From: Roseateles_B sp041905785
GTDB lineage: Bacteria > Pseudomonadota > Gammaproteobacteria > Burkholderiales > Burkholderiaceae_C
NCBI GenBank assembly: GCA_041905785.1
Contig: JAYRKJ010000010.1
Span: 119,405 to 183,404, forward strand
Direction: 5' to 3'
DNA: 64,000 nt
A program made the translations under genes and the position numbers. Below are positions 1 through 8,801 of this stretch, in pieces; positions within the stretch are counted from its first letter, which is position 1, and every line of letters starts with the position of its first letter. The notes below the pieces were generated by a model that saw only the letters and a program-made list of their open reading frames with translations, made no database searches and was not told where the DNA came from.

Positions 1-1
1 C

Positions 2-2233
2 AAGGGCAATATGCCCGGCCGTCAGGAAGACTGGTTCCTGCGCACGCCTTTTGCCTTGTATGACGCCCTGCGCCAGGCGCAGGCCCCACTGGTGGACCTG
101 GGTCGCCTTCTCGAGGCCGCGCGCATCCTGCGGCGTGCGGACGCTGGCCCCGCTGAGGAAGGCCGCGAGGTGCGCTGCGCTGCGATGGACCCCGCGCTGG
201 CACGGCTTTTCGCGCTTCAGGCCGTGCACGGCGACCCGGTGCAAGCCCTGACACGCCCCGACCAGGTCGTCGTCACCGAGGCCTACGCCCGCCGCAGCTT
301 TGGCCGCAGCGATGTGCTGGGCCAGCGTCTGCTGCTGGGCCCGCATGCGGTGAGCATTGGCGCGGTGGTGCGCACGCCCTCGCCGCGACATCCCGTGCAG
401 GCGGAGCTCATGGTGGGCTTCGAGCACCCGGCAGCCGGCGTCCGAGAAGCGCTCAAGACCGCCTGGTTCTTCATGCAGGGGCAGGTCTGGGGGCGCCTCG
501 CCCCGGGCGCCGGCACGGCCCAGGTGGGTGCGCTGGCCCAGTCCCTGCTGGACCAAAGCCCCGCCATCGCGCAGTTGCCGCCGGACTGGGTCGCCCAGGG
601 GCGCAAGGCCGCCTTCATGCGCGCCCTGCCCTTGAGCGAGCGCGCGTTCGAAGGCCGGCTCGGCCAGACGCAGAAGCAGGTGCTGACGGCCCTGCTGGCG
701 GCGGCTCTGCTGCTGTGCCTGCTGGCGCTGGTCAATGCCGTCAATCTGGGTGGTGTCCGCATGCTGCAGCGCCAGCGCGAGATCGCGATCCGCAAGAGCC
801 TGGGCTCCAGCCCGGCCGAGCTGCTGGGCCTGGTGCTGGCCGAGTCCGGACTGCAGGCCATGCTGGCTGGCGGGGCGGGCCTGCTGCTGGCTTGGCTGCT
901 GGCCCCCTGGATGGCCGGGGTGCTGGAGCTGCCGGTACCGGAGATCGCGTCCTGGCCCAGCCTGCTGCTGGCACTCGGCCTTGTGCTGCTGAGTGCGCTG
1001 GCCATCGCGGCCTATCCGGCCTGGCTGGCCTGCCGGCTGCGCAGCGCCGAAGCCCTGCAGGGAAGGCTGGGCGGCGAAGGCCGCTCAGGCCCCTGGCTGC
1101 GCCGCGTGTTCGGCGGCCTGCAGTTCGGCAGCGCCCTGCTGGTCCTGTCAATGGCGCTCACGGTCTGGGGCCAGAACCGCCACGTGCTGCAGCGCGACCT
1201 GGGCTACCAAGCCCAGGGCCTGCGGGCCCTGACCCTGCCGAACGGAACGGCGGGCGTCCAGTTGGACGCCTTTCGACAGGCGCTGAGCCGGCAACCAGGC
1301 GTGCAGGCGACGGCCTGGACCGAGTGGATCCTGGGCTCGGGGCGCGAAGAACAGGAGGCCTTGCTGGAGCGCCCGCCTCATCAAGCCACGCTGCGCGTGC
1401 AATGGGTGGACGCCGACTTCTTCGAGCTCTACCAAGTCCGGCTCCTGGCCGGACGGATCGAGCCCCCATCGACCGCCGAACGGCGCGTGGTGATCGACAC
1501 CCTGGCGGCACGGGCCCTGGGCTGGCCGCGCCCGCAGGACGCGGTCGGCCAGCAGGTCCTGGAGCAGACGCGCGGCCTGGACCAGGCGGTGCAGCCCAGC
1601 CGCATCGTGGCGGTGGTCGAGCATCTGGCGCTGGAGAGCACGCGCGAGCCACGCCGGGCGCAGGCCTTTCGCCTGCAGACGCCACCGGAGACTGCCGACG
1701 AACGCAGCGCAGGCGTCCTCAACTTCCGCAGCACGAGCGCCCTGGACGAGGCCTCACTGAAGGCGCTGTGGGCGCGCCACTTCGCGCCGCGCCCTCTGCG
1801 CCTGGAGAACCTGGCCGACACGCTGATGGAACCCTACGCCCAGGACGTGCGGCTGGGCCGTCTGGTGGCCTTGTGCGCCCTGCTGGCGCTGGTGATCGCC
1901 GGCTCCGGCATTTACGCACTGTCGGCCCACCTGGTGCAGCGCCATGCGCGTGAAATCGTGCTGCGCAAGCTGCATGGGGCCGGCCACTGGCAGGCCCTGC
2001 GCCGGCTGGGCCGGGAGCTGCTGCTTCTGCTTGGGGCAGGGGCGCTGGTCGGGCTGCCGCTGTCCTGGGCGCTGGCGCAGCACTACCTGGGAGGCTTTGC
2101 CGACCAGGCCGCCCTGGGGCCGTGGCCGCAGGCGCTGGCGCTGGCGGCACTGCTGATGGTGGCCCTGCTCGCCAGCCTGCGCCACGGTCGGCTGGCCCTG
2201 GCTCTGCAGCCCATCGACGCGCTGCGCAACTGA
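2..2233 (+). CDS. FtsX/MacB-type ABC transporter permease, 5' end outside window
   Basis: Integral-membrane permease of the MacB/FtsX type, which works with a cytoplasmic ATPase in efflux or envelope processes. The frame is open to the left edge, and the first residues already look like the interior of a periplasmic MacB-type domain with no N-terminal membrane helix, so the true start is probably upstream; the ATG at 11 is only the first visible one. Two FtsX-like membrane modules can be seen: three helices at about residues 225-345, with the motif REIAIRKSLGSSPAELL, and three at about 615-735, with REIVLRKLHGAG. A second periplasmic domain lies between them. This duplicated layout is typical of roughly 800-residue permeases. 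No ATPase gene lies downstream, so the partner must be upstream or elsewhere. Confidence 0.85.
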   Translation, partial: KGNMPGRQEDWFLRTPFALYDALRQAQAPLVDLGRLLEAARILRRADAGPAEEGREVRCAAMDPALARLFALQAVHGDPVQALTRPDQVVVTEAYARRSFGRSDVLGQRLLLGPHAVSIGAVVRTPSPRHPVQAELMVGFEHPAAGVREALKTAWFFMQGQVWGRLAPGAGTAQVGALAQSLLDQSPAIAQLPPDWVAQGRKAAFMRALPLSERAFEGRLGQTQKQVLTALLAAALLLCLLALVNAVNLGGVRMLQRQREIAIRKSLGSSPAELLGLVLAESGLQAMLAGGAGLLLAWLLAPWMAGVLELPVPEIASWPSLLLALGLVLLSALAIAAYPAWLACRLRSAEALQGRLGGEGRSGPWLRRVFGGLQFGSALLVLSMALTVWGQNRHVLQRDLGYQAQGLRALTLPNGTAGVQLDAFRQALSRQPGVQATAWTEWILGSGREEQEALLERPPHQATLRVQWVDADFFELYQVRLLAGRIEPPSTAERRVVIDTLAARALGWPRPQDAVGQQVLEQTRGLDQAVQPSRIVAVVEHLALESTREPRRAQAFRLQTPPETADERSAGVLNFRSTSALDEASLKALWARHFAPRPLRLENLADTLMEPYAQDVRLGRLVALCALLALVIAGSGIYALSAHLVQRHAREIVLRKLHGAGHWQALRRLGRELLLLLGAGALVGLPLSWALAQHYLGGFADQAALGPWPQALALAALLMVALLASLRHGRLALALQPIDALRN

Positions 2234-2256
2234 GCTCGCCCAGGGGCGCGCCCGGC

Positions 2257-2715
2257 TCAGCGCTGTGCCAGCAGCGCCCGGCAGCGCTCCTCGTGCTGGC
2301 TGATCTCCTCCAGCGTCACCTCGATGTCCTCCAGCTGCTGCTCCAGCTGCCGGCGATGCTGGGCCAGCACTTCCAGGAAGGCCTTGAGCTGGGGAGCGGT
2401 GTCGGCGCCAGCGGCGTCGTACATGTCCACCAGCTGCTTGATCTCCTGCAGCGACAGCCCCAGGCGCTTGCCGCGCAGCGTCAGCTTGAGCCGGGTGCGG
2501 TCACGGTGGGTGTAGACCCGGTTGCGGCCCTCGCGGGCCGGGCTGAGCAGGCCCATGTCCTCGTAGAAGCGGATGGCGCGGGGTGTGATGTCGAACTCCG
2601 CCGCCAGCTCGGTGATGGTGAACAGGCGCGAGCCGCCTTCGGACGAGGCATCGACCGGGCCCTCGGCCCCCTCGAGGGCTTTTGCAGGGGTGCTGAGGTG
2701 GGACTCGGTGCTCAT
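2257..2715 (-). CDS. MerR-family regulator, LiuR-like
   Basis: A 152-residue transcription factor. After a variable 30-residue N-terminus it carries a MerR winged helix-turn-helix (FTITELAAEFDITPRAIRFYED, here split: FTITELAAEF then DITPRAIRFYED) and a C-terminal coiled coil rich in Gln/Glu/Leu (about residues 110-145) that would form the dimer. No cysteine cluster is present, so it is not a metal sensor. In proteobacteria the LiuR subgroup controls leucine/isovalerate and related acyl-CoA catabolism and binds ACGTTTACG-type palindromes. Exactly such a site lies just upstream, between this gene and the divergent MBL gene, and a better one precedes icmF at 24.6 kb. Assignment to LiuR is an inference from the protein family plus these sites. 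Confidence 0.85.
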   Translation of the reverse strand: MSTESHLSTPAKALEGAEGPVDASSEGGSRLFTITELAAEFDITPRAIRFYEDMGLLSPAREGRNRVYTHRDRTRLKLTLRGKRLGLSLQEIKQLVDMYDAAGADTAPQLKAFLEVLAQHRRQLEQQLEDIEVTLEEISQHEERCRALLAQR

Positions 2716-2733
2716 GGCTACACTGCGCTGAAT

Positions 2734-2755
2734 GACGTTTACGTTAACGTTAGTC
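2734..2755. promoter_or_regulatory. LiuR-like operator in divergent promoter
   Basis: An imperfect palindrome with core ACGTTTACGTTAACGT sits between the start codons of the MerR gene (2715) and the MBL gene (2772). Fourteen of the sixteen core bases are self-complementary. It matches, apart from two bases, the perfect palindrome upstream of icmF. Its position would allow autoregulation and control of the MBL gene. Confidence 0.75.
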
Positions 2756-2771
2756 TAAGCCCTTGCAGTCC

Positions 2772-3845
2772 ATGGCCAATCCACGTGAATCCGAGCTGAG
2801 TTATCCCTGGGGCGAATCGCTGCCCTCGCCTGGCGGGCTGCTGGCGCTGGAGCCGGGTCTGGCCTGGGTGCGCATGGGCCTGCCCTTTGCGCTGGACCAC
2901 ATCAACCTCTGGCTGCTGCGCGACCAGATCGACGGCCGCAGCGGCTGGACCTTGGTGGACTGCGGCGTGGCCAACGAGGCCACCCGCGGCCTGTGGGACC
3001 AGGTCCTGACCCAGGGCCTGCAAAACGAGCCACTGCTGCGCGTGCTGGTCACGCACTTCCACCCCGACCACCTGGGCCTGGCCGCCTGGCTCACCGAGCG
3101 CTTCAGCACGCCCGAGCAACCCTGCCGACTGTGGATGAGCGCTGCCGACTACCACCTGGCCCGCATGGCGAGCAATTCCACGGTGGGCATGGGGGGCGAA
3201 GCCGCGGCGGCCTTCTTCGCCAGCCATGGGCTCACCGACCCGCAGGCGCAGGCCAAGATCCGCGGCCGGGCCAGCTACTACCCCAGCATGGTGCCCGCCG
3301 TGCCGGCGAGCTTCCGGCGGCTGATGCCCGGGCAGGCGCTGCAGATCGGCGGCGCGCGCTGGCGCTGCATCGGCGGCTACGGTCATGCACCGGAGCACCT
3401 CAGCTTCTTCCGGGAGGACGGTGCCCCGGTGCTGATCTCCGGCGACATGCTGCTGCCACGCATCTCCACCAATGTCAGCGTGGTCGATGTCGAGCCCGAG
3501 GCCAACCCGCTGCAGCTCTACCTGGACTCGCTGAGCGCCCTGCTGGACCTGCCCGCCGACACCCTGGTGCTGCCTTCGCACGGCCGGCCCTTCCGCGGCG
3601 TGCAGGCGCGCGTCGCGCAGTTGCAGGACCATCACCGCGAGCGCCTTGATGAGGTGCTGCAGGCTTGCACCGATCGGCCCTGCCATGCGGCCGAGCTGCT
3701 GCCCCTGCTGTTCAAGCGTCCCCTGGATCTGCACCAGACCACCTTCGCGATGGGCGAGTCCATCGCCCACCTCCACGCCCTCTGGCACGCGGGCCAGCTG
3801 CGTCGCGAGCGCGGCAGCGACGGCGTGCTGCGCTTCGGCGCCTAA
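2772..3845 (+). CDS. Metallo-beta-lactamase-fold hydrolase
   Basis: A 357-residue MBL-fold hydrolase, probably cytoplasmic (no signal peptide). The metal-binding signature THFHPDHLG is near residue 95, and the later ligands are in SGDMLLP and LPSHGRPF. A C-terminal extension of about 100 residues resembles the winged-helix tail of LACTB2-type proteins. The ATG at 2772 was chosen over a TTG nine bases upstream. It is transcribed divergently from the LiuR-like regulator with the operator between them, so it is probably a member of that regulon, perhaps as an acyl-CoA thioesterase or glyoxalase-II-like enzyme. Its substrate cannot be read from sequence. A strong terminator follows directly. Confidence 0.85.
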   Translation: MANPRESELSYPWGESLPSPGGLLALEPGLAWVRMGLPFALDHINLWLLRDQIDGRSGWTLVDCGVANEATRGLWDQVLTQGLQNEPLLRVLVTHFHPDHLGLAAWLTERFSTPEQPCRLWMSAADYHLARMASNSTVGMGGEAAAAFFASHGLTDPQAQAKIRGRASYYPSMVPAVPASFRRLMPGQALQIGGARWRCIGGYGHAPEHLSFFREDGAPVLISGDMLLPRISTNVSVVDVEPEANPLQLYLDSLSALLDLPADTLVLPSHGRPFRGVQARVAQLQDHHRERLDEVLQACTDRPCHAAELLPLLFKRPLDLHQTTFAMGESIAHLHALWHAGQLRRERGSDGVLRFGA

Positions 3846-3870
3846 ACCGGGCCGCCCCCTGCATACAAAG

Positions 3871-3910
3871 AAAAACCGCCGACGCTTGCGCGACGGCGGT
3901 TCCCTTTTTT
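3871..3910. terminator. Bidirectional Rho-independent terminator
   Basis: The arms ACCGCCG and CGGCGGT can pair, with an inner CGC/GCG pairing. An A-rich stretch precedes the hairpin and a T-run (CCCTTTTTT) follows it, so it can end transcripts from either side. It lies 26 bases after the MBL stop codon. Confidence 0.85.
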
Positions 3911-4202
3911 GTCGATCAAGCCGGGCGAGGCCCTGGCTCGGCAATCCGTGGCTGATCCTCTTCGAACCAGCTGGGACCCCCTGAACACAGCCCGGGCGGA
4001 GCGGTCGCGGGGACCGCAGATGCCGGCCACGCACATGGATCACGGATCTGGGTCGCGGATTCCTGGCTTCGCCGGGGGGCCGCCCTGTTCCTCTCAGGGC
4101 GGCCGGGGCCGTGTCGTGATGACAGCTTGTAGATGAGAGTGTGCGTTTGGCGTCCAGGCGGCGCCAATCCTCCTAAAGGGGGAAGCGCGGATCAGGCCGG
4201 GA
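3911..4202. other. Intergenic region with a strong hairpin
   Basis: No gene could be supported here. The only clear structure is a perfect 10-bp stem (GGCCGCCCTG at 4078-4087 pairing with CAGGGCGGCC at 4095-4104) with a 7-base loop and no T-run. It may protect the 3' end of, or terminate, the minus-strand operon that ends at 4203. Confidence 0.5.
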
Positions 4203-5168
4203 TCATTCGTTGAAATTGGGCAGTGCCGCGCACCGCAGCTGCTGGCGGGCCAGCTCATAGTCCGGGAGCACCGCGGCCACCACGGCCCAGAAGCGCGGGC
4301 TGTGATTCATTTCATGCAGATGGGCCAGCTCGTGCACCACCACGTAGTCGATGGTGGCGGGCTCGAAATGGATCAGCCGCCAGTTCAGACGCACCGAACC
4401 ATCGACGCTGGCACTGCCCCACCGGGTCTGGGCCGAGGACAGCCGCAGGCGGCTGATGCGCACGCCCATTTGCGCCGCGAAATGCGCGCAGCGCTGGGTG
4501 AACAGGCTGCGGGCCTCGGCTTGCAGCCAGCTCAGCACCGCATCGCGGATCTGCTCGGGCGCGGCTTGCTGCGGCAGCCCCAGGAACAAGGTCTGGCGCG
4601 GCACGCTGGCCAGGCTGGACTGGGGATCGGCCAGGCCGGAATCCAGGCGCGCCTTGAGCGGCAGGCGTGCCGCCGAGGGATCCAGCACGATGATCAGATC
4701 CTGGCCCAAGTAGGGCACGACGCAGCCGTCGGCCCAGCGGATCTGCGCCGCAGCCAGGCGCTCGCTGCGCTCCTGCTGCTCCCGCAGCTTGCGCAGGATC
4801 CAGTCCGCCTTGTGCTGCAAGGCGCGCTCGATTTCGCCCACGGGCACCCATTTGGGCGCACTGACCCGCAACCCTGCCTCGCTGATGGTGAAGCCGATGC
4901 TGCGGCGCCGCGCCCGGCGCAGTTGATAGCTCACGGGCTCGCTGCCCAGCAGCACGCTGCGCACCGGCGCTCCCGCCTCTGGCGCAGACGGCGAGGGCGG
5001 AGGCGACGGCGGTCTCTGGGTGCGCGGCGCTTGTCGGCGCGGGCGCTGAGCCTCGGGGCTCGCCGGGGAAGCCGAAGGGGCCGAAGCCGCCGAAGACGGC
5101 GCCTCGGACTCACGCTCGAACAGCGAGAGTTGGACGTACTGGAAGAGGCCGGCCAGGCGGTGCAGCAT
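4203..5168 (-). CDS. YgjP/SprT-like (DUF45) metallopeptidase
   Basis: A 321-residue member of the YgjP/WLM (DUF45, M48-like) family. The zinc motif HELAHLHEMNHSPRFW lies near the C-terminus: the two His and Glu of HExxH are present, with a downstream His as third ligand. The first 80 residues are an unusually long Ser/Pro/Ala/Arg-rich, probably disordered segment; the conserved domain starts near SVLLGSEPVSYQL. The ATG at 5168 is preferred over a TTG nine bases upstream. It is the last gene of the minus-strand operon, 25 bases after plsC. Its target is unknown; the family is proposed to process proteins or nucleases. Confidence 0.8.
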   Translation of the reverse strand: MLHRLAGLFQYVQLSLFERESEAPSSAASAPSASPASPEAQRPRRQAPRTQRPPSPPPSPSAPEAGAPVRSVLLGSEPVSYQLRRARRRSIGFTISEAGLRVSAPKWVPVGEIERALQHKADWILRKLREQQERSERLAAAQIRWADGCVVPYLGQDLIIVLDPSAARLPLKARLDSGLADPQSSLASVPRQTLFLGLPQQAAPEQIRDAVLSWLQAEARSLFTQRCAHFAAQMGVRISRLRLSSAQTRWGSASVDGSVRLNWRLIHFEPATIDYVVVHELAHLHEMNHSPRFWAVVAAVLPDYELARQQLRCAALPNFNE

Positions 5169-5193
5169 GGCCGCCAAGTTTACGGGTGGAACC

Positions 5194-5985
5194 TCAGCCC
5201 CGCGAGGGGGCCGCCACGCCCCCCGCGGCCTGCTGCTGGTAGGCCTCGGGATCCAGGCGACGCATCTCGGACTCGATCCAGTCCTCCACCTGCTTCATCA
5301 GCTCGGCCGGATCGCGGCCCACCGAGGCGATGGGCTGGCCGATGGAGATGTCCACCACGCCAGGGCGCAGCAGGAAGCTCTTGCGCGGCCAGCAGCGCGC
5401 CGAGGTGGCGGCAATGGGCACCACCGGCACGCCCGTGGCCACGGCCAGGCGCGTGCCGCCGCTCTTGTAGTCGCCCTTCTGGCCGCGGGCAATGCGCGTC
5501 CCCTCGGGGAACATGATCACCCAGTTGCCCAGCTCGGCCATGCGCTTGCCTTGCCTGAGCACCTTGGCCCAGGCTTCGGAGCGGCGACCGCGGTCAATGT
5601 GGATCATGTCCATGCGCGCCATGGCCCAGCCAAAGAAGGGCACATAGAGCAGCTCCCGCTTGAACACATAGGCCATGGGGTGGGTCATGATCGCCGGGTA
5701 GGCGAAGGTCTCCCAGGTGCTCTGGTGCTTGGACAGCAGGATCACCGCGTTCTTGCGGTCGGCCCGGCTGGGCAGGTGCTCCATGCCCTGCACGCGGTAC
5801 CTGACGCCGCAGATCACCTTGGCGCCCCAGATCGCCAGCGCAAGCCAGCGTGCGCAGGTCCAGTAGACCTTGTCGCCCCGCACGAACAAGGACAGCAGCA
5901 CCGCGAACAGGGCCCAGGGGATGACGGTGACGATCAGGAAAAGGATAAAGATCAGCGAGCGGATCGCCGACAGCAGCAGGCTCAA
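5194..5985 (-). CDS. plsC: 1-acyl-sn-glycerol-3-phosphate acyltransferase (PlsC family)
   Basis: Transfers an acyl chain to lysophosphatidic acid to make phosphatidic acid at the inner membrane. The 263-residue protein has an N-terminal membrane helix (LIFILFLIVTVIPWALFAVL) followed by acyltransferase blocks: KHQSTWETF in place of the classical HX4D (here H-x4-E), FKRELLYVPFFGWAMARM, FPEGTRIARG for substrate binding, and VPVVPIA. The H-to-E spacing is normal, but the acid is Glu. Its start overlaps the gmhB stop by four bases, indicating coupled translation, and the operon continues into the YgjP gene. Confidence 0.88.
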   Translation of the reverse strand: MSLLLSAIRSLIFILFLIVTVIPWALFAVLLSLFVRGDKVYWTCARWLALAIWGAKVICGVRYRVQGMEHLPSRADRKNAVILLSKHQSTWETFAYPAIMTHPMAYVFKRELLYVPFFGWAMARMDMIHIDRGRRSEAWAKVLRQGKRMAELGNWVIMFPEGTRIARGQKGDYKSGGTRLAVATGVPVVPIAATSARCWPRKSFLLRPGVVDISIGQPIASVGRDPAELMKQVEDWIESEMRRLDPEAYQQQAAGGVAAPSRG

Positions 5986-6632
5986 TTCAAGTCTCCGGGA
6001 ACGGTGGTGGGAGGCAGCTGTTCGCCGCGGGCATCTGCCCTGGCGCGCCGCTCTTCTTGGATCAGGTGCTCGGCAAAGCTGGCCAGGTTGTCATGCAGCC
6101 GGGCGCCCGGCACCTGGGCCAGCTGGGCCTGGATCTGGTTTTCGTCGGCCAGGCCCAGACGCTCGCCGCGCAGCAGGTGCGGGATGCAGCCGGCTGCCTG
6201 CGCCGTCTGCAGGTCCTTCAGGCTGGCGCCGACAAGGTGCACCTGGGCCAGGTCCACGTTGAAGCGCTCGCCGATCTGGGTGACCAGACCCGGCAGCGGC
6301 TTGCGGCAGGTGCAGCCCTCGTCCGGCGCGTGCGGGCAAAAGAAGACGGCGTCCAGGCGTCCGCCCTTCTCCGCCAGCAGCTGGTTGAGCCGCTGGTGCA
6401 CCGCGTTGAGCGAGGCCATGTCCAGCAGGCCGCGGCCGATGCCGGGCTGGTTGGTGGCCATCACCGTGTGCCAGCCGGCGTGATTGAGTCGTGCCACCGC
6501 CTCCAGCGCCCCGGGCAGGGGCTCCAGTTCGTCGACCGACTTGACGTGGTCGTCGCGGAAGCGGTTGATCGTCCCGTCTCGCCCCAGGATGACGAGCTTC
6601 ATGCTGTGGCTGTGGTCGGAACGGACGGGCAT
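5982..6632 (-). CDS. gmhB: GmhB-type HAD phosphatase, key Asp residues missing
   Basis: Resembles D-glycero-beta-D-manno-heptose 1,7-bisphosphate 7-phosphatase of LPS-heptose biosynthesis (216 residues). The Zn-binding loop CPHAPDEGCTCRKP (residues 99-111) is intact. HAD motif I, normally DRDGT, reads GRDGT, so the nucleophile position (residue 17) is Gly. Motif IV, normally GDS.xD, reads GASLKD, with Ala at 136. Activity as a standard HAD phosphatase is therefore doubtful, or this is a lineage variant with another mechanism or role. The start at 6632 is backed by GAGGAG six bases upstream; an internal Met at residue 11 is the alternative. It lies 10 bases after glyS and overlaps plsC. Confidence 0.8.
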   Translation of the reverse strand: MPVRSDHSHSMKLVILGRDGTINRFRDDHVKSVDELEPLPGALEAVARLNHAGWHTVMATNQPGIGRGLLDMASLNAVHQRLNQLLAEKGGRLDAVFFCPHAPDEGCTCRKPLPGLVTQIGERFNVDLAQVHLVGASLKDLQTAQAAGCIPHLLRGERLGLADENQIQAQLAQVPGARLHDNLASFAEHLIQEERRARADARGEQLPPTTVPGDLN

Positions 6633-6642
6633 GGGGCGCTCC

Positions 6643-8796
6643 TCAGGAAGCCAGGCGCGAGAGATCGGCCACGCGGTTCATGGCCGCATGCAGTCGGTTC
6701 AGCAGCGCCTGGCGGTTGGCGCGCAGGGCTGCGTCCTCGGCGTTGACCATCACGCCGTCGAAGAAGGCGTCGACCGGGCCCTTGAGCGCAGCCAGGGCCT
6801 TCAGCGAACCGGCGTAGTCGTGCTGATCAAAGAGCGTGTCGGCCCGCGGCTGGACCTCGGCCAGCGCGGTGGCCAGGGACTGCTCGGCGGCTTCCTTCAG
6901 CAGCGCGGCGTCCACGGCCGTGGGCAGCTCGCCGTCGACCTTCTTGAGGATGTTGCCGACCCGCTTGTTGGCCGCTGCCAGCGAGGCGGCCTCCGGCAGC
7001 GCGGCAAAGCTGCGCACCGCGGCCAGACGCTTGGGGATGTCGCCCCACGGCGCCGGACGCAGCGCGATCACGGCATCCACCTCCTGCGCGCTGTAGCCCT
7101 GCTCGCGCAGCGAGCCGGTCAGGCGCTCGTACATGAAGTGCAGCAGATCGTCCTTCAGCGCGGCGTGCGTCAGCATGCCTTCGGGGAAGGCGCCCATGGC
7201 GGCCTCGACCAGCGCCGGCACGGCCAGCGGCAGGTTCTTCTCGACCAGGATGCGGATCACGCCCAGGGCATGGCGGCGCAGCGCGAAGGGGTCCTTGTCG
7301 CCGGTGGGCAGCTGGCCGATGCCGAACAGGCCCGCCAGGGTTTCGAGCTTGTCGGCCAGGGCCAGCACGGTGCCGGTGTGATTGCGCGGCAGCGCGTCGC
7401 CGGCGAAGCGCGGCTTGTAGTGGTCCTCGATGGCAATCGCCACGCCGTCGCGCAGACCCTCGTGACGGGCATAGTAGGCGCCCATGATGCCCTGCAGCTC
7501 GGGGAACTCGCCCACCATGTCGGTCAGCAGGTCGGCCTTGGCAAGCATCGCGGCCTGCTGCACCTTGCTGTCCAGCACCTCGAACTCGTCGCGAGCCTCG
7601 ACCGTGTAGGGCACGGTGGCCATGCGCAGCATGTTGACGATGGCATGGGCGATGGCGCGCACGCGCTCGGCGCGGTCGCCCTGGCTCCCCAGCTTGCCGT
7701 GGTAGACCACCTTGGCAAGACCTGGCACCCGCTCGGCCAGGGTCTTCTTGCGGTCTTGGTCGTAGAAGAACTTGGCGTCCGAGAGGCGAGGCCTCACCAC
7801 GCGCTCGTTGCCGCCGATCACCGCACTGGCGTCGGCCGGGCGGATGTTGGAGACCACCAGGAACTTGTGCGTCAGCTTGCCTGCGGCGTCCAGCAGCGGG
7901 AAGTACTTTTGGTTGGCCTTCATCGTGAGGATGAGGCACTCCTGGGGCACGGCCAGGAACTCGGGCTCGAACTGGCAGGTCAGCACATTGGGGCGCTCGA
8001 CCAGGGCGGTGACTTCGTCCAGCAGGGCCTCGTCCTCGATGGGCTTGAGGCCTTCCTTCGCGGCAGCGGCGTTCAGCTGAGCCATGATCTCTGCGCGGCG
8101 CTCGGCGAAGCTGGCGATCACCGCCCCCTGTTCGCGCAGCTGGCTGGCGTAGCTGTCGGCGCTCTCGATGGACAGGCGCTCCTGGGCCGCCTCGAAGCGA
8201 TGGCCCAGGGTCTCGCGGCCGGACCGCAGGCCCAGCGCGGTGATGTCCACCACGCTCGTGCCATGCAGCGCCACGAGGCCATGGGCCGGGCGCACGAAGT
8301 GCACGCTGCTCCAGCCGTCAGCCAGCTGGTAGCTCATCACCTTGGGGATGGGCAGCTTGGCAAGGGCTTCGTCCAGGGCCTTCTGCAGGCCTTCGGCCAG
8401 GGTGGCACCGGCGACCACGGAGTCCAGGAACAGCGCTTCGGCCTTGCCGTCGGGCAAGCGCTTGAGTTGCGGCACGACGCTGGCGTCGGCGCCCAGGCTG
8501 GCCAGCTTCTTCAGCAGCGCCGGGGTGGGCTGGCCGTCGGCGGTGAGGGCCACGGCCACGGGCATGAGCTTCTGCTGCACGGCGCGGTCGGCGGCCTTGG
8601 CGCCCACCGCCGTCACGTGCACGGCCAGGCGGCGCGGCGAGGCGAAGGGCGTCACGACGGCCTCGGCTGCGCATAGCCCTTGGGTCTTGAGGCCGTCTGC
8701 CAGCACGGTGGCGAAGGCCTCGCCCAATTTCCTGAGCGCCTTGGGCGGCAGCTCTTCGACAAACAGTTCGACGAGGAGGTTCTGCGGGGTGCTCAT
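6643..8796 (-). CDS. glyS: Glycyl-tRNA synthetase beta subunit
   Basis: Beta chain of the alpha2-beta2 bacterial glycyl-tRNA synthetase, needed for tRNA-Gly recognition. It has 717 residues, the usual size. It begins LLVELFVEELPPKALRKLG, a diagnostic N-terminus, and includes the family block LSDAKFFYDQDRKK and an HD-like GDRAERVRAIA region, ending in the anticodon-binding helices. The frame is open well upstream on the minus strand, but the ATG at 8796, five bases after the glyQ stop, is the one that matches the family. Confidence 0.96.
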   Translation of the reverse strand: MSTPQNLLVELFVEELPPKALRKLGEAFATVLADGLKTQGLCAAEAVVTPFASPRRLAVHVTAVGAKAADRAVQQKLMPVAVALTADGQPTPALLKKLASLGADASVVPQLKRLPDGKAEALFLDSVVAGATLAEGLQKALDEALAKLPIPKVMSYQLADGWSSVHFVRPAHGLVALHGTSVVDITALGLRSGRETLGHRFEAAQERLSIESADSYASQLREQGAVIASFAERRAEIMAQLNAAAAKEGLKPIEDEALLDEVTALVERPNVLTCQFEPEFLAVPQECLILTMKANQKYFPLLDAAGKLTHKFLVVSNIRPADASAVIGGNERVVRPRLSDAKFFYDQDRKKTLAERVPGLAKVVYHGKLGSQGDRAERVRAIAHAIVNMLRMATVPYTVEARDEFEVLDSKVQQAAMLAKADLLTDMVGEFPELQGIMGAYYARHEGLRDGVAIAIEDHYKPRFAGDALPRNHTGTVLALADKLETLAGLFGIGQLPTGDKDPFALRRHALGVIRILVEKNLPLAVPALVEAAMGAFPEGMLTHAALKDDLLHFMYERLTGSLREQGYSAQEVDAVIALRPAPWGDIPKRLAAVRSFAALPEAASLAAANKRVGNILKKVDGELPTAVDAALLKEAAEQSLATALAEVQPRADTLFDQHDYAGSLKALAALKGPVDAFFDGVMVNAEDAALRANRQALLNRLHAAMNRVADLSRLAS

Positions 8797-8801
8797 AGGG
8801 T

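Noticed and set aside
6484..8676. A 730-codon plus-strand frame opposite glyS
   Set aside because: Shadow frame: Gly/Gln/His-rich, no domain, and glyS matches its family fully on the minus strand.
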